Shown: positions 37,911-47,397 of the stretch, one piece after another | Layout: each line of letters opens with the position of its first letter | How positions within the stretch are numbered: position 1 is the stretch's first letter | DNA from: Bradyrhizobium sp. CCGE-LA001 | GTDB lineage: Bacteria > Pseudomonadota > Alphaproteobacteria > Rhizobiales > Xanthobacteraceae | DNA: 64,000 nucleotides | Assembly (NCBI RefSeq): GCF_000296215.2 | Contig: NZ_CP013949.1 | Span: 7,681,501-7,745,500, forward strand | Direction of reading: 5' to 3' | The notes under the pieces: model-generated | The model's database searches: none | Seen by the model: only the letters and a program-made list of their open reading frames with translations | Told to the model about the DNA's origin: nothing | Program-made: the position numbers and the translations under genes

Positions 37911-38002
37911 GTAGGGTGGGCAAAGCGAAGCGTGCCCACCAAAGCTCACGGCACGGAATGAAGATGGTGGGCACGGCGCTCACGCACCGTTGCCCACCCT
38001 AC
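37911..38002. repeat. palindromic intergenic repeat, family B
   Basis: gtagggtgggcaaagc at the left and tgcccaccctac at the right are inverted copies with inner gtgcccacc / ggtgggcac. Between the HAD gene and the mtnA stop. Confidence 0.87.
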
Positions 38003-38007
38003 GAGAC

Positions 38008-39114
38008 CTACTCCGCCGCGGCGGCGATCCGCTCCGGAAACGCCGCTGCCAACGCGGCACGGTCGGGCTTCAGCACGCCGCGCTCGGTGATCAGGCCAGT
38101 GACGAGCCGCGCCGGCGTGACGTCGAATGCATAATTCGCGACCGGTGAGTTCTCCGGCACGATGCGGACCGTCTCCAGCCGGCCGTCGGCGGTGCGGCCG
38201 GTCATGTCGGTAACCTCGGTGCCGCTGCGCTGCTCGATCGGGATATCGCGAATGCCGTCATGAACGGCGAAATCGATCGTCGGCGAGGGCAGCGCGACGT
38301 AGAACGGCACATGATTGTCGTGCGCGGCGAGCGCCTTCAGATAGGTGCCGATCTTGTTGCAGACGTCGCCATTGGCGGCGACGCGGTCGGTGCCGACGAT
38401 GGCGAGATCGACCATGCCGTGCTGCATCAGATGGCCGCCGGTATTGTCCGGGATCACCGTGTGCGGCACACCATGATGGCCGAGCTCCCAGGCGGTGAGC
38501 GAAGCGCCCTGGTTGCGCGGACGGGTCTCGTCGACCCAGACATGGATCTTGATGCCGCGCTCATGCGCGAGATAGATCGGCGCCGTCGCCGTGCCCCAGT
38601 CGACCGTCGCGAGCCAGCCGGCGTTGCAATGGGTGAGGACGTTCACCGTCTCGCCCGGCTTCTTCGCCGCGACCGCCTCGATCAGCTTCAGGCCATTGTC
38701 GGCGATGCCGCGATTGATCTCGACGTCCTGCTCGGCGATCTCGTCCGCGCGCGCATACGCCGCCTCCGCCCGTTCGGCCGGATCGATCGGCGCGAGTGTC
38801 GCGCGCATTTCGTCCAGCGCCCATTTCAGATTGATCGCGGTCGGCCGCGCCACGACGAGCCGCTCGTAGGCACGCTTCAGGCCCGCGTCCGAGGCATCCT
38901 CGCGCATTGCGAGCGCCATGCCATAGGCTGCGGTGGCGCCGATCAGCGGCGCGCCGCGCACCAGCATGTCGCGAATGGCGACTGCCGCGTCCTCGCAGGA
39001 CGTCAGCTTCGCGACGATGAATTCGTGCGGCAGCCTGCGCTGGTCGATCGCGCCGACCGACCAGCCATCGCGCTCGCGCCAGATGCTGCGGAAATGCTTG
39101 CCGTCGACTTTCAT
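38008..39114 (-). CDS. mtnA: S-methyl-5-thioribose-1-phosphate isomerase
   Basis: 368 residues. Isomerises methylthioribose-1-phosphate to methylthioribulose-1-phosphate in methionine salvage. The eIF2B-like core has the catalytic cysteine in LTHCNAG and the aspartate in VGTDRVAANGDVCNKIGTY. It follows mtnP with 18 bp between, so the two form an operon. Later steps of the pathway are not in the window. Confidence 0.95.
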   Translation of the reverse strand: MKVDGKHFRSIWRERDGWSVGAIDQRRLPHEFIVAKLTSCEDAAVAIRDMLVRGAPLIGATAAYGMALAMREDASDAGLKRAYERLVVARPTAINLKWALDEMRATLAPIDPAERAEAAYARADEIAEQDVEINRGIADNGLKLIEAVAAKKPGETVNVLTHCNAGWLATVDWGTATAPIYLAHERGIKIHVWVDETRPRNQGASLTAWELGHHGVPHTVIPDNTGGHLMQHGMVDLAIVGTDRVAANGDVCNKIGTYLKALAAHDNHVPFYVALPSPTIDFAVHDGIRDIPIEQRSGTEVTDMTGRTADGRLETVRIVPENSPVANYAFDVTPARLVTGLITERGVLKPDRAALAAAFPERIAAAAE

Positions 39115-39132
39115 GGCGCTCTGCCTTTCGCT

Positions 39133-40008
39133 TCAGCCGCGCAGGATACGCCCTGCCACCGCATCGAGCTTCTTCAGAAGTTCGGGATCACGCGCCTCGG
39201 GCGCCGTGATCAGCGCGGTGTCGAGCGCACGGTCCGAACCGATCGGGCACGGCTCGTGCTCGCGCGGAAAATCCTTTGCCAGCCGCGCCACCAGCGCCTT
39301 CGCCTTGTCGGCGTTCGAGGTCAAAACGCGGATGATGTCCTGCACGGTGACGGCGTCGTGGTCGGGATGCCAGCAATCGAAATCCGTCACCATCGCGACG
39401 GTGGCATAGCAAATCTCCGCTTCGCGCGCGAGCTTCGCCTCGGGCATGTTGGTCATGCCGATCACGGAATAGCCCAGCGTCTTGTAGGTCATGCTCTCCG
39501 CGTAGGTCGAGAATTGCGGCCCCTCCATGCAGACATAGGTCCCGGTCCGCGCGATCGCGATGCCTTCGGCCTCGGCGGCCGCGGCCAGGTGGATGCGCAG
39601 CCGCGGCGAGACCGGATGCGCCATCGACACATGCGCAACGCAGCCTTTGCCGAAGAACGAGCTCTCACGCTTGTGGGTGCGATCGACGAACTGGTCGACC
39701 AGGACGAAGGTTCCGGGCGACAGTTCTTCCTTGAAGGAACCGCAGGCCGACAGCGAGATCAGGCTGGTGACACCGGCCCGCTTCAGCACGTCGATATTGG
39801 CGCGATAATTGATATCGGAGGGGGACAGCCGATGGCCCTTGTCATGCCGCGGCAGAAACACGATCGGCAGGCCCGCCATGGTGCCGCGCCGCACCGGCGC
39901 CGACGGCTCGCCCCACGGGCTCTTGATCACCTCTTCGTGCGCACCCTCGAGCCCCGGCAGATCATAGATGCCGGAACCGCCGATGATGCCCAATACCGCC
40001 TGCGTCAT
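39133..40008 (-). CDS. mtnP: S-methyl-5'-thioadenosine phosphorylase
   Basis: 291 residues. The nucleoside-phosphorylase motifs GGSGIYDL, FLPRHDKGH, MEGPQFSTYAES and VIGMTNMPEAKLARE are intact. It cleaves methylthioadenosine with phosphate to adenine and methylthioribose-1-phosphate, the substrate of the mtnA product just downstream. Upstream lies the family D repeat and no recognisable SAM riboswitch. Confidence 0.95.
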   Translation of the reverse strand: MTQAVLGIIGGSGIYDLPGLEGAHEEVIKSPWGEPSAPVRRGTMAGLPIVFLPRHDKGHRLSPSDINYRANIDVLKRAGVTSLISLSACGSFKEELSPGTFVLVDQFVDRTHKRESSFFGKGCVAHVSMAHPVSPRLRIHLAAAAEAEGIAIARTGTYVCMEGPQFSTYAESMTYKTLGYSVIGMTNMPEAKLAREAEICYATVAMVTDFDCWHPDHDAVTVQDIIRVLTSNADKAKALVARLAKDFPREHEPCPIGSDRALDTALITAPEARDPELLKKLDAVAGRILRG

Positions 40009-40127
40009 ATCTATTCCACCCTGTCAGCTACCTGCGACATGGTTAAGCTATGCCAGCTTTGCGACGGATTTGGAACGGGGACGGCGGCGATGCCGGTGGT
40101 GTGAGAGTGCGGGGCCCACACTCCAGT

Positions 40128-40254
40128 GTCGTCCCTGCGAACGCAGGGACCCATAACCACAGGCCGTGGTTGGGCGAAGACTCGTCGTTCGGTACTGCGA
40201 CCGTCCAAGGTCGATAGATTCCGCGTATGGGCCCCCTGCGTTCGTAGGGACGAC
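40128..40254. repeat. long palindromic repeat, family D
   Basis: Outer ends gtgtcgtccctgcgaacgca and tgcgttcgtagggacgacac are inverted copies; the core ggcgaagactcgtcgttc is shared with 34562-34710. A fragment of the outer arm recurs at 44104-44131. Confidence 0.83.
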
Positions 40255-40281
40255 ACCGTGGAAGGAGCCGCGCGCCCTCGT

Positions 40282-40554
40282 TTAAGCGGCGTTCGCCAGC
40301 TGCAGCTGGGCCGCGACCATCCGCTCCAGCGTCTCGACGGACTGGAAATTCTCCGGCGTGATTTCGGATTGCGGGATGGTGAAGTCGAACTCGGCTTCGA
40401 CGCCGAGCATCAAATTGACCATGTCCATCGAGGTGAGGCCGACATCGACCAGCTTCGCCTGCAGCGTGACGTCAGCGGTGAGCGAATTCTGTTCGAGAAT
40501 CCCCTTCACCAGCTTGATGATGCGATTGCGCAAATCGGTATCGAAGGCCTGCAT
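40282..40554 (-). CDS. aminoacyl carrier protein (acyl-carrier fold)
   Basis: 90 residues. The phosphopantetheine site is S42 in DVGLTSMDMVNL, where the usual DSL is changed to TSM but the serine is kept. Size and helix pattern fit a small ACP. It is divergent from the gene pair dehydrogenase / amino acid:carrier-protein ligase, the arrangement in which the homologous Bradyrhizobium ligase loads glycine on the carrier's phosphopantetheine. The final use of the carried amino acid is not known. Confidence 0.9.
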   Translation of the reverse strand: MQAFDTDLRNRIIKLVKGILEQNSLTADVTLQAKLVDVGLTSMDMVNLMLGVEAEFDFTIPQSEITPENFQSVETLERMVAAQLQLANAA

Positions 40555-40913
40555 CGGCGAATTTCCATCTGTCTATCGAGGTCGGATCGGACTTCCGGCC
40601 ACGATGGGCACGGGCGGCCGTTCCTGCAATGGGCGTGAGGATTACTTCGCTTTCCTTAGTAAACGATGACCCAGATTGACTAAAATTCCGCTCTCTTCCA
40701 GATCCCTAACAGGGCCCGCGAAATTCCGGCGATGCAAACAACCGGACCTTAACTGTTCGTTCGGAATTGGGCTTTGTTTACCCTCTATTTCATCGACGAA
40801 TTTGAATTAAATCCGTAGCCTCGTCTCACAAGCAAAGATGGTCGGAGGATCGCTTCAAGCGGCATCGCGAATGATGCCGGCGATCTCGAACGGCAAACCG
40901 GAGGCGGACGAGT
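40555..40913. other. divergent regulatory region of the aminoacyl-carrier cluster
   Basis: 359 bp without a gene. It separates the carrier-protein gene from the dehydrogenase gene and is distinctly AT-richer than its surroundings from about 40660 to 40830, consistent with promoters in both directions. I see no convincing -35/-10 pair, sigma-54 site, terminator or inverted repeat in it. Confidence 0.5.
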
Positions 40914-42131
40914 ATGAACGTGCGTGAAGCAGTCCTCACTGTCGACGAAATGCAGACGAACTTCCTCGAGCAGGGTCCCTCCCTGGTCGAACGTGCCGCG
41001 CGGACGGCCGCAGCGGCTGCGGCCGACGCCGACGGGGTCGATCGCGACGCCCGCTTCCCCCACAAGGCCTTCGAGGTGGCGCGCGAGCAGAAACTGCTCG
41101 GCGTCATGATCCCGGTTGAGTTCGGCGGCTTCGGCGCCTCGATCTACGACGTCACCGATATCTGCTACACGCTTGGGCGCGCCTGCGCGTCGACCGCGAT
41201 GATCTACGCGATGCACCAGACCAAGGTGGCCTGCGTTATCAGGCACGGCCACGGCATCCCCTGGATGGAAACCATGATGCGCCGGGTCGCCCGCGACCAG
41301 TGGCTGCTCGCCTCCTCCACGACCGAAGGCCAGAACGGTGGCAACATCCGCGCCAGCGCGGCCGCCGTCGACCACGCCGGCGACACCGTTTCGCTGGTCC
41401 GCGACGCCACCGTGATCTCCTACGGGGCCGAAGCCGATGGCCTCGTCACCATCGCGCGACGCGCCACCGATGCGGCGGCCTCCGACCAGGTGCTGCTGGC
41501 GCTTGCCAAGGACGATTACTCGCTGAAGCGGACGCTGGGCTGGGAAACGCTCGGCATGCGCGGCACCTGCTCGACCGGCTTCGAGCTGAAGGTCGATTGC
41601 CCCGCCGACCGTGTCTTCCCGGAATCCTATGACAAGATCCATGCCCAGACCATGACGCCGTTCGCGCATCTGTGCTGGTCGTCGGCCTGGGCCGGCATTG
41701 CCGCTGCGGCCGTGACCCGCGCGCAGGCGTTCATCCGCAGGGCGGCTCGCTCGTCGGGCGGCCAGATGCCGCCGGCTGCGGCGCACTTCACGGCCGCGAA
41801 AATGTCGCTGGCCAAGCTGCGCGCGCTGATCGCCGCCAACATCGACGCCTTCGCCCGCGCCGAGCATGACGAGCGCGCGCTGAGCTCGCTCGACTTCCAG
41901 TCCTCGATCACACTCTTGAAGGTGCAGGCGTCCGAGCTCGCGGTCGAAACCGTGATGCACGCGATGCGCACGGCGGGCCTTTCCGGCTACCGCAACGACG
42001 GCGAGTTCACCATGGGCCGTCACCTGCGCGACGTGCTGTCGTCGCCGATCATGATCAACAACGATCGCATACTCGCCAACGCCGCGACATCGACCTTGAT
42101 GAGCGGCGTGCCATCGAGCCTTCACGACTGA
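40914..42131 (+). CDS. acyl-CoA dehydrogenase-like protein of the aminoacyl-carrier cluster
   Basis: 405 residues. It has the dehydrogenase fold (GVMIPVEFGGFGAS, TTEGQNGGNIRAS in place of the usual xxEPxxGSD, and GYRNDGEFTMGRHLRDVLSS). The substrate-binding motif is clearly different from ordinary acyl-CoA dehydrogenases, which together with the neighbouring carrier protein and ligase suggests that it oxidises an aminoacyl- or acyl-carrier thioester (inference). It is 55 bp upstream of the ligase and probably co-transcribed with it. Confidence 0.82.
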   Translation: MNVREAVLTVDEMQTNFLEQGPSLVERAARTAAAAAADADGVDRDARFPHKAFEVAREQKLLGVMIPVEFGGFGASIYDVTDICYTLGRACASTAMIYAMHQTKVACVIRHGHGIPWMETMMRRVARDQWLLASSTTEGQNGGNIRASAAAVDHAGDTVSLVRDATVISYGAEADGLVTIARRATDAAASDQVLLALAKDDYSLKRTLGWETLGMRGTCSTGFELKVDCPADRVFPESYDKIHAQTMTPFAHLCWSSAWAGIAAAAVTRAQAFIRRAARSSGGQMPPAAAHFTAAKMSLAKLRALIAANIDAFARAEHDERALSSLDFQSSITLLKVQASELAVETVMHAMRTAGLSGYRNDGEFTMGRHLRDVLSSPIMINNDRILANAATSTLMSGVPSSLHD

Positions 42132-42186
42132 CGTGCTTGCCGACTGAAACAACAAGAACAATTTTGAGATAGCAGGACATCGACCC

Positions 42187-43167
42187 ATGAACATTGCCGT
42201 CCTCCCCGATTCGCCCGAGACCGCGCCGCAACTCATCGATCCGCTCGATCATCTCGCCGACAAGCTGTTCCATCCGATGGGCTCGGACGGCGTCTACGCC
42301 CGCACCGCGCTTTACGAGGGCGTCGTCGAGCGGCTCGCTGCGCTGATCACCGGCCACCGCGAGGCCGGTACCGAGGTGATGCGCTTTCCGCCCGTGATGA
42401 GCCGGGCTCAGCTGGAGAAATCCGGCTACCTCAAGAGCTTTCCGAACCTGCTCGGCTGCGTCTGCGGCCTGCACGGCACCGAGCGCGAGATCAACGCCGC
42501 AGTGAGCCGCTTCGACGCCGGCGGCGACTGGACCACCTCGCTGTCGCCGGCCGACCTCGTGCTGTCGCCGGCCGCCTGCTATCCCGTCTACCCGATCGCC
42601 GCAAGCCGCGGTCAGTTGCCGAAGGGTGGCCTGCGCTTCGACGTCGCCGCCGACTGCTTCCGCCGCGAACCGTCCAAGCATCTCGACCGGCTGCAATCGT
42701 TCCGGATGCGCGAATATGTCTGCATCGGCACGGCCGATGACGTCGCTGACTTCCGCGAACGCTGGATGGTCCGCGCGCAGGCGATCGCCCGCGACCTCGG
42801 CCTGACCTTCCGCGTCGACTATGCCAGCGATCCCTTCTTCGGCCGCGTCGGCCAGATGAAAGCGGTGAGCCAGAAGCAGCAGCAGCTCAAATTCGAGCTC
42901 CTGATCCCGCTGCGCTCGGAAGAGCAGCCGACCGCCTGCATGAGCTTCAACTATCACCGCGAACATTTCGGCACGACCTGGGGCATCCAGGACGCCAATG
43001 GCGAGCCGGCCCACACCGGCTGTGTCGCTTTCGGCATGGACCGGCTCGCGGTTGCCATGTTCCACACCCACGGCACAGATCTTTCCGCCTGGCCCGCGAA
43101 GGTCCGCGAGATCATGGGCATGCAGCCACGCGCTTCGGCCGATGCCCATGGCGAAGGCTGGCGCTAA
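42187..43167 (+). CDS. amino acid:[carrier-protein] ligase (class II aaRS-like)
   Basis: 326 residues, the same length as the known Bradyrhizobium enzyme Bll0957. The residues that bind zinc there (C131, E176, C279) fall at the same positions here, in AACYPVY, MREYVCI and HTGCVAF. Motif 2 (CFRREPSKHLDRLQSFRMRE) and motif 3 (GCVAFGMDRLAVAMF) of class II synthetases are present but the tRNA-binding domain is missing. The enzyme activates an amino acid, glycine in the characterised relatives, and transfers it to the carrier at 40282. Part of the cluster 40282-44084. Confidence 0.93.
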   Translation: MNIAVLPDSPETAPQLIDPLDHLADKLFHPMGSDGVYARTALYEGVVERLAALITGHREAGTEVMRFPPVMSRAQLEKSGYLKSFPNLLGCVCGLHGTEREINAAVSRFDAGGDWTTSLSPADLVLSPAACYPVYPIAASRGQLPKGGLRFDVAADCFRREPSKHLDRLQSFRMREYVCIGTADDVADFRERWMVRAQAIARDLGLTFRVDYASDPFFGRVGQMKAVSQKQQQLKFELLIPLRSEEQPTACMSFNYHREHFGTTWGIQDANGEPAHTGCVAFGMDRLAVAMFHTHGTDLSAWPAKVREIMGMQPRASADAHGEGWR

Positions 43168-43208
43168 CAAAATTCACGAGGCCGACCATTTCCACGGGCA
43201 AGACGAGC

Positions 43209-44084
43209 GTGATTCACACCAAGGTCCGATGCCGCGAGATTACCGAGGCCGACGTCGATAAGATCGCGGATCTGCTGACGCGCGGCTTCGTCGGGCGTTC
43301 GCGCGAATACTGGATGCAGGGCCTGCGCCGGCAGGCCTTCCGATCCGTGCCGGAAGGCTATCCGCGCTTCGGCTACATGCTCGACGATGGCGGCACGCCG
43401 GTCGGCGTGCTGCTGCTGATCTACACGGCGCGCCAGGGCGGCGATGAGACCGCCATCCAGTGCAACCTGTCGAGCTGGTACGTCGATCCGGCCTACCGCA
43501 ACTATGCTCCGCTGCTCACCAAGATCGCGCAGCGGCACAAGGACGTCACCTATCTCAACATCAGCCCGGCGCCGTGGACCTGGCCGATCATCGAGACGCA
43601 GGGTTTCCGTGCCTATTGCCACGGCATCTTCTTCTCGGTGCCCGCGCTGGCGCGGGCCCCGCGCTGGAGCAAGATCGAGGTCATCTCGCACCATGCCAAG
43701 GCGATCGAGGGGCTATCCGAAACCGAGACCGAGCTTCTGACGCGGCATGCGCGCTACAATTGTCTCAGCCTGGTCTGCCGCACGCCGCAGGGGACCTTCC
43801 CCTTCGTCCTGCAAGCGGTCCGCATCCGCCGCGGCTTCATCGCACCGCCGGCCATGAAGCTGATCTACTGCCGCAACACTGCCGAATACGCCGCCTGCGC
43901 GGGCCGCATCGGCCGGCTGCTGCTGCGGCTCGGCAAGATCTCGGTGACGGTCGATTCCAACGGCCCGATTCCCGGCTTGGTGGGTATTTATACCGAGCGG
44001 CGTGGCCGCAAATATTTCAAGGGCCCGCACCGGCCGCAACTCGCCGACCTCACCGACACGGAACTCGTGTTGTACGGGCCGTAG
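43209..44084 (+). CDS. GNAT-like acyltransferase of the aminoacyl-carrier cluster
   Basis: 291 residues, GTG start. The N-terminal half resembles a GNAT domain (CREITEADVDKIADLL; LLLIYTARQGGDETAI; YVDPAYRNYAPLL). The C-terminal half reads as a second, degenerate acyltransferase-like domain. It lies 41 bp after the amino acid ligase and is probably in the same operon, so a transfer of the carrier-bound aminoacyl group is possible, but no reaction has been shown for this family as far as I know. Confidence 0.7.
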   Translation: MIHTKVRCREITEADVDKIADLLTRGFVGRSREYWMQGLRRQAFRSVPEGYPRFGYMLDDGGTPVGVLLLIYTARQGGDETAIQCNLSSWYVDPAYRNYAPLLTKIAQRHKDVTYLNISPAPWTWPIIETQGFRAYCHGIFFSVPALARAPRWSKIEVISHHAKAIEGLSETETELLTRHARYNCLSLVCRTPQGTFPFVLQAVRIRRGFIAPPAMKLIYCRNTAEYAACAGRIGRLLLRLGKISVTVDSNGPIPGLVGIYTERRGRKYFKGPHRPQLADLTDTELVLYGP

Positions 44085-44103
44085 GAGATCAACCAAGCAT
44101 CCG

Positions 44104-44131
44104 CTGTCGTCCCTGCGAACAGGACGACGGC
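44104..44131. repeat. fragment of repeat family D
   Basis: ctgtcgtccctgcgaacagg followed by acgacgg resembles the outer arms of family D placed side by side, with the core deleted. Confidence 0.6.
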
Positions 44132-44322
44132 GGGATTTATTGCGCGCTTTCAGCCAGGCTGGCTTGCAGGTCCCGCATTCGCGTGCGGAACACGCCTCTC
44201 TCCATCACCAGTCACCCTCCGTAAACTACGGCGCTTAAGGGAATTTTCCGGCCTCTTCGCTACCCTCGGCGGCTGAATTACGTTGCGTTAAGTCCATTGC
44301 CCGCCGAGATCCCGCCGATCCC

Positions 44323-47193
44323 ATGACGTCGACCCGCGACAACGAGCTTGGTGCCGCACGCCGCGAACAGGGCCCGGAAGCCCTGGTTGCGCTGAGCCAG
44401 CTCGCGCTCGACCATATGGAGCAGGGCGTCTGCGTCTACGATGCCGACAACCGGATCGTGCTGGTCAATCAGCGCTATCTCTCCTTTTTCGACATGTCGG
44501 CCGAATTCGTCCGGGTGGGAACGAGCTATCGCGAGGTGCTCGCGCACAGCGCGAGCCGCGGCAATTTTCCGGAAAGCGAGCTCGACGCGCTGTATTCGGC
44601 GCGGATCGCTCAGATCGCAGGCGGCAAACCGTTCCGAACCGAGCAGCGGCTCGCAAGCGGCATCGTCATGGCGCTCGAGCTGAAGCCGCTGCCTGGCGGC
44701 GGGTGGATGACGATCTGCGACGACGTCAGCCGGCTCGCCCGGCTCGAGGCGGAATTGCTTGTGCAGACCGAGCGCAGCCAGCATGCGCTCTCCAACATGT
44801 CGCACGGCCTGATCATGTACGACGCCGAGAGCCGCGTCGTGGTCTGCAACGAGCGCTTTCTGAAGCTCTACAACCTCGACGCCGACATCGTGAAGCCCGG
44901 CGTCTCGCACTGTACGGTGATCGAGCACTGGATGTCGCGCGGCAATTTACCGGGCATGCAGGGCGACGAATTTCACCAGAGCCGTCTGGATGACGTGCGC
45001 GCCAGGAAAGCGAAGACCCTGCTGGTGATGCGCTACGACGGACGCATGGTGCAGGCGGTCTCCCGCTTTCTGCCCGACGGCGGCTGGGTGACGGTGCATG
45101 AGGACGTCACCGAGCGGCTGCAATACGAGGAGACGCTGCGGCAGCAGAACTTCATCCTCGATGCGGCTCTCGAGAACATGGCGCACGGGCTCGCCTTCTA
45201 CGACAGCGACATGCGCCTGCGCGTCTGCAACACCACCTACCGCAAGATCTACCTGTTGTCGCCGGAGGAGACCAGGCCCGGCACGCATCTTTCCGAACTG
45301 ATCGAGCGGTCGATGGCCAACGGCGCGTTCGCTTCCGAATACAGTCCGCAACAGCTCATGGAAGCCGCGAGCGCGAGGATTGCGAGCCGCGATTCCTCGC
45401 CGATGCGACGACGCATGTCGAACGGCACCGTCATCTCGGTGCGCTATTGCGCGCTGCCAGATGGCGGCTTCGTGGCCACCTACGAGGACATCACCGAGCG
45501 CGAGCACGCGGTCGAAGAACTGAGCGAACAATATCGCCGCTTCGATGCCGCGTTGAACAATATGAGCCAGGGCCTGTGCATGCTCGATTCGAGTCTGCGC
45601 GTGATTGTCTGCAATCGCCGCTACATCGAGATGTACGAGCTGTCGCCCGAGATCGTGAAGCCCGGCGTCTCTATGCGCGAGATCATGGAGCACAGCTGCG
45701 AGCTCGGCATCCATCCGAACACCACCGGTGCGCGGCTCTATGCCGATTACGTCGAGCGGCTGCGCGAGGGCGAGCATACTCTGCACCGCCATTTGAGCGA
45801 CGGCCGCATCATCAAGCTCAATCACAAGCGGATGGAGCATGGCGGCTGGGTCGTCACCTATGAGGACGTCACCGAGCGCCACAAGGCCCAGGCCCGCGTC
45901 GCGCACATGGCGCGCCACGATTCGCTGACCGACCTGCCCAACCGCACGCTGTTCCGCGAGAAGATGAGCGAAGGGTTGAACCAGGTCGCGATCGCCGGCG
46001 GCGCGATGGCCGTGCTGTGCTTCGACCTCGACAATTTCAAGACCGTCAACGATCGCCTCGGCCACGCCGCCGGCGACCGGCTGCTGCGCTGGGTCGCGGC
46101 GCGACTGAAGGAGAATGTCGGCGAGCACGACACCGTCGCACGGCTGGGCGGCGACGAGTTCGCCGTGCTCCAGCGCGGACCACAGCCGCAATCGGCCGAA
46201 AAGCTCGCCCGCCACCTGGTCGAGATCATCGGCCACCCGCCGCCGCTGGAAAACCAATCGATCCATGTCGGCGTCTCCGTCGGGATCGCGATCGCGCCCG
46301 ATCACGGGCTCGATGCCGACGAACTGATGAAATGCGCCGACCTCGCCCTCTACCAGGCCAAGGCCAAGGGACGCGGCGCCTATCAGCTGTTCGAGCCCGA
46401 GATGGAGGAAGAGGCGCGCAGCCGGCACGCGCTGGAGCACGACCTGCGCGGCGCCCTGGAGGCGCATGAGTTCCATCTGGTGTTCCAGCCGCAGGTCCGC
46501 CTCGACAACTCCGAGCTCACCGGCTTCGAGGCGCTGCTGCGCTGGAAGCATCCCTCGCGCGGCTTCGTCTCGCCGGCCGAATTCATTCCGATCGCGGAAG
46601 AGACCGGGCTGATCGTCCCGATCGGCGAATGGGTGCTGCGCAGCGCCTGTGCGACCGCCGTGTCCTGGCCCGACGTCACCGTCGCGGTCAACCTGTCGCC
46701 GGTGCAGTTCCGCTCGCGCGGCTTGGTGGCGATGGTCACGAGCGCGCTTGCCGAAGCCGGCCTGCCGCCACACCGGCTCGAGCTCGAGGTCACCGAGACG
46801 GCATTGCTCGACGACAGCGAGGCGACGATTGAGATTCTCCACCAGCTCCGCACCTTAGGGGTGCGGGTCAGCCTCGACGATTTCGGCGTCGGCTATTCCT
46901 CGCTGAGCTATCTGCGCAAATTCCCGTTCGATCGCATCAAGATCGATCGCTCCTTCGTCGGCACGCTCGGCGAAAGCCCGGAGAGCGTCGCCATCGTCCG
47001 CACCATTGCCAGCCTCGGCACCGTGCTCGGCGTCGAGACCACGGCGGAGGGCGTAGAGACCGAGGAGCAGCTCGACTTCGTCCGCGAATGCGGCTGCACC
47101 GCGGTGCAGGGCTATTATTTCGGCAAGCCGTGCCCGGCGGCCGAGGTCCGCCATGCCATCGAGACGCTGAGCACGTTCCGGCGCGTGGCGTAG
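44323..47193 (+). CDS. diguanylate cyclase/phosphodiesterase with four PAS domains
   Basis: 956 residues. Four PAS domains of similar type cover about residues 24-515, each with an MxxGLxMYD/N-like opening and a closing CxxGGWxxTYEDVT-type motif. GGDEF is intact at 609-613 (RLGGDEF) and EAL at 736-738 (FEALLRW), with NLSPVQ, LEVTETALL, DDFGVGYSSL and TAEGVE. The I-site RxxD is replaced by GEHD, so product inhibition may be lost. It sets c-di-GMP level in response to an unknown PAS signal; no membrane helix, so it is cytoplasmic. Confidence 0.93.
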   Translation: MTSTRDNELGAARREQGPEALVALSQLALDHMEQGVCVYDADNRIVLVNQRYLSFFDMSAEFVRVGTSYREVLAHSASRGNFPESELDALYSARIAQIAGGKPFRTEQRLASGIVMALELKPLPGGGWMTICDDVSRLARLEAELLVQTERSQHALSNMSHGLIMYDAESRVVVCNERFLKLYNLDADIVKPGVSHCTVIEHWMSRGNLPGMQGDEFHQSRLDDVRARKAKTLLVMRYDGRMVQAVSRFLPDGGWVTVHEDVTERLQYEETLRQQNFILDAALENMAHGLAFYDSDMRLRVCNTTYRKIYLLSPEETRPGTHLSELIERSMANGAFASEYSPQQLMEAASARIASRDSSPMRRRMSNGTVISVRYCALPDGGFVATYEDITEREHAVEELSEQYRRFDAALNNMSQGLCMLDSSLRVIVCNRRYIEMYELSPEIVKPGVSMREIMEHSCELGIHPNTTGARLYADYVERLREGEHTLHRHLSDGRIIKLNHKRMEHGGWVVTYEDVTERHKAQARVAHMARHDSLTDLPNRTLFREKMSEGLNQVAIAGGAMAVLCFDLDNFKTVNDRLGHAAGDRLLRWVAARLKENVGEHDTVARLGGDEFAVLQRGPQPQSAEKLARHLVEIIGHPPPLENQSIHVGVSVGIAIAPDHGLDADELMKCADLALYQAKAKGRGAYQLFEPEMEEEARSRHALEHDLRGALEAHEFHLVFQPQVRLDNSELTGFEALLRWKHPSRGFVSPAEFIPIAEETGLIVPIGEWVLRSACATAVSWPDVTVAVNLSPVQFRSRGLVAMVTSALAEAGLPPHRLELEVTETALLDDSEATIEILHQLRTLGVRVSLDDFGVGYSSLSYLRKFPFDRIKIDRSFVGTLGESPESVAIVRTIASLGTVLGVETTAEGVETEEQLDFVRECGCTAVQGYYFGKPCPAAEVRHAIETLSTFRRVA

Positions 47194-47397
47194 CGGTATC
47201 GCCCGCTCAAATTCCGTATCTCGGTACATCTTCGAACGACCAATTGTCGCACGCAACGTTGCCGGTCGGGTTGTCGTCCGGCTCCTCGCCCAGCACGCGC
47301 AATGTCGCTTTTCTTCTCTCGTGATTTCGTGAACAATCGCCGCCACAAGAATGAGGAGCGGCGGCCCGAGCGCGGTTGCTGCGAGGGAGGCTTTTCG

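Noticed and set aside
40009..40127. SAM or methionine riboswitch before mtnP
   Set aside because: No SAM-I, SAM-II or SAM-V-type conserved core could be recognised in the 119 bases.
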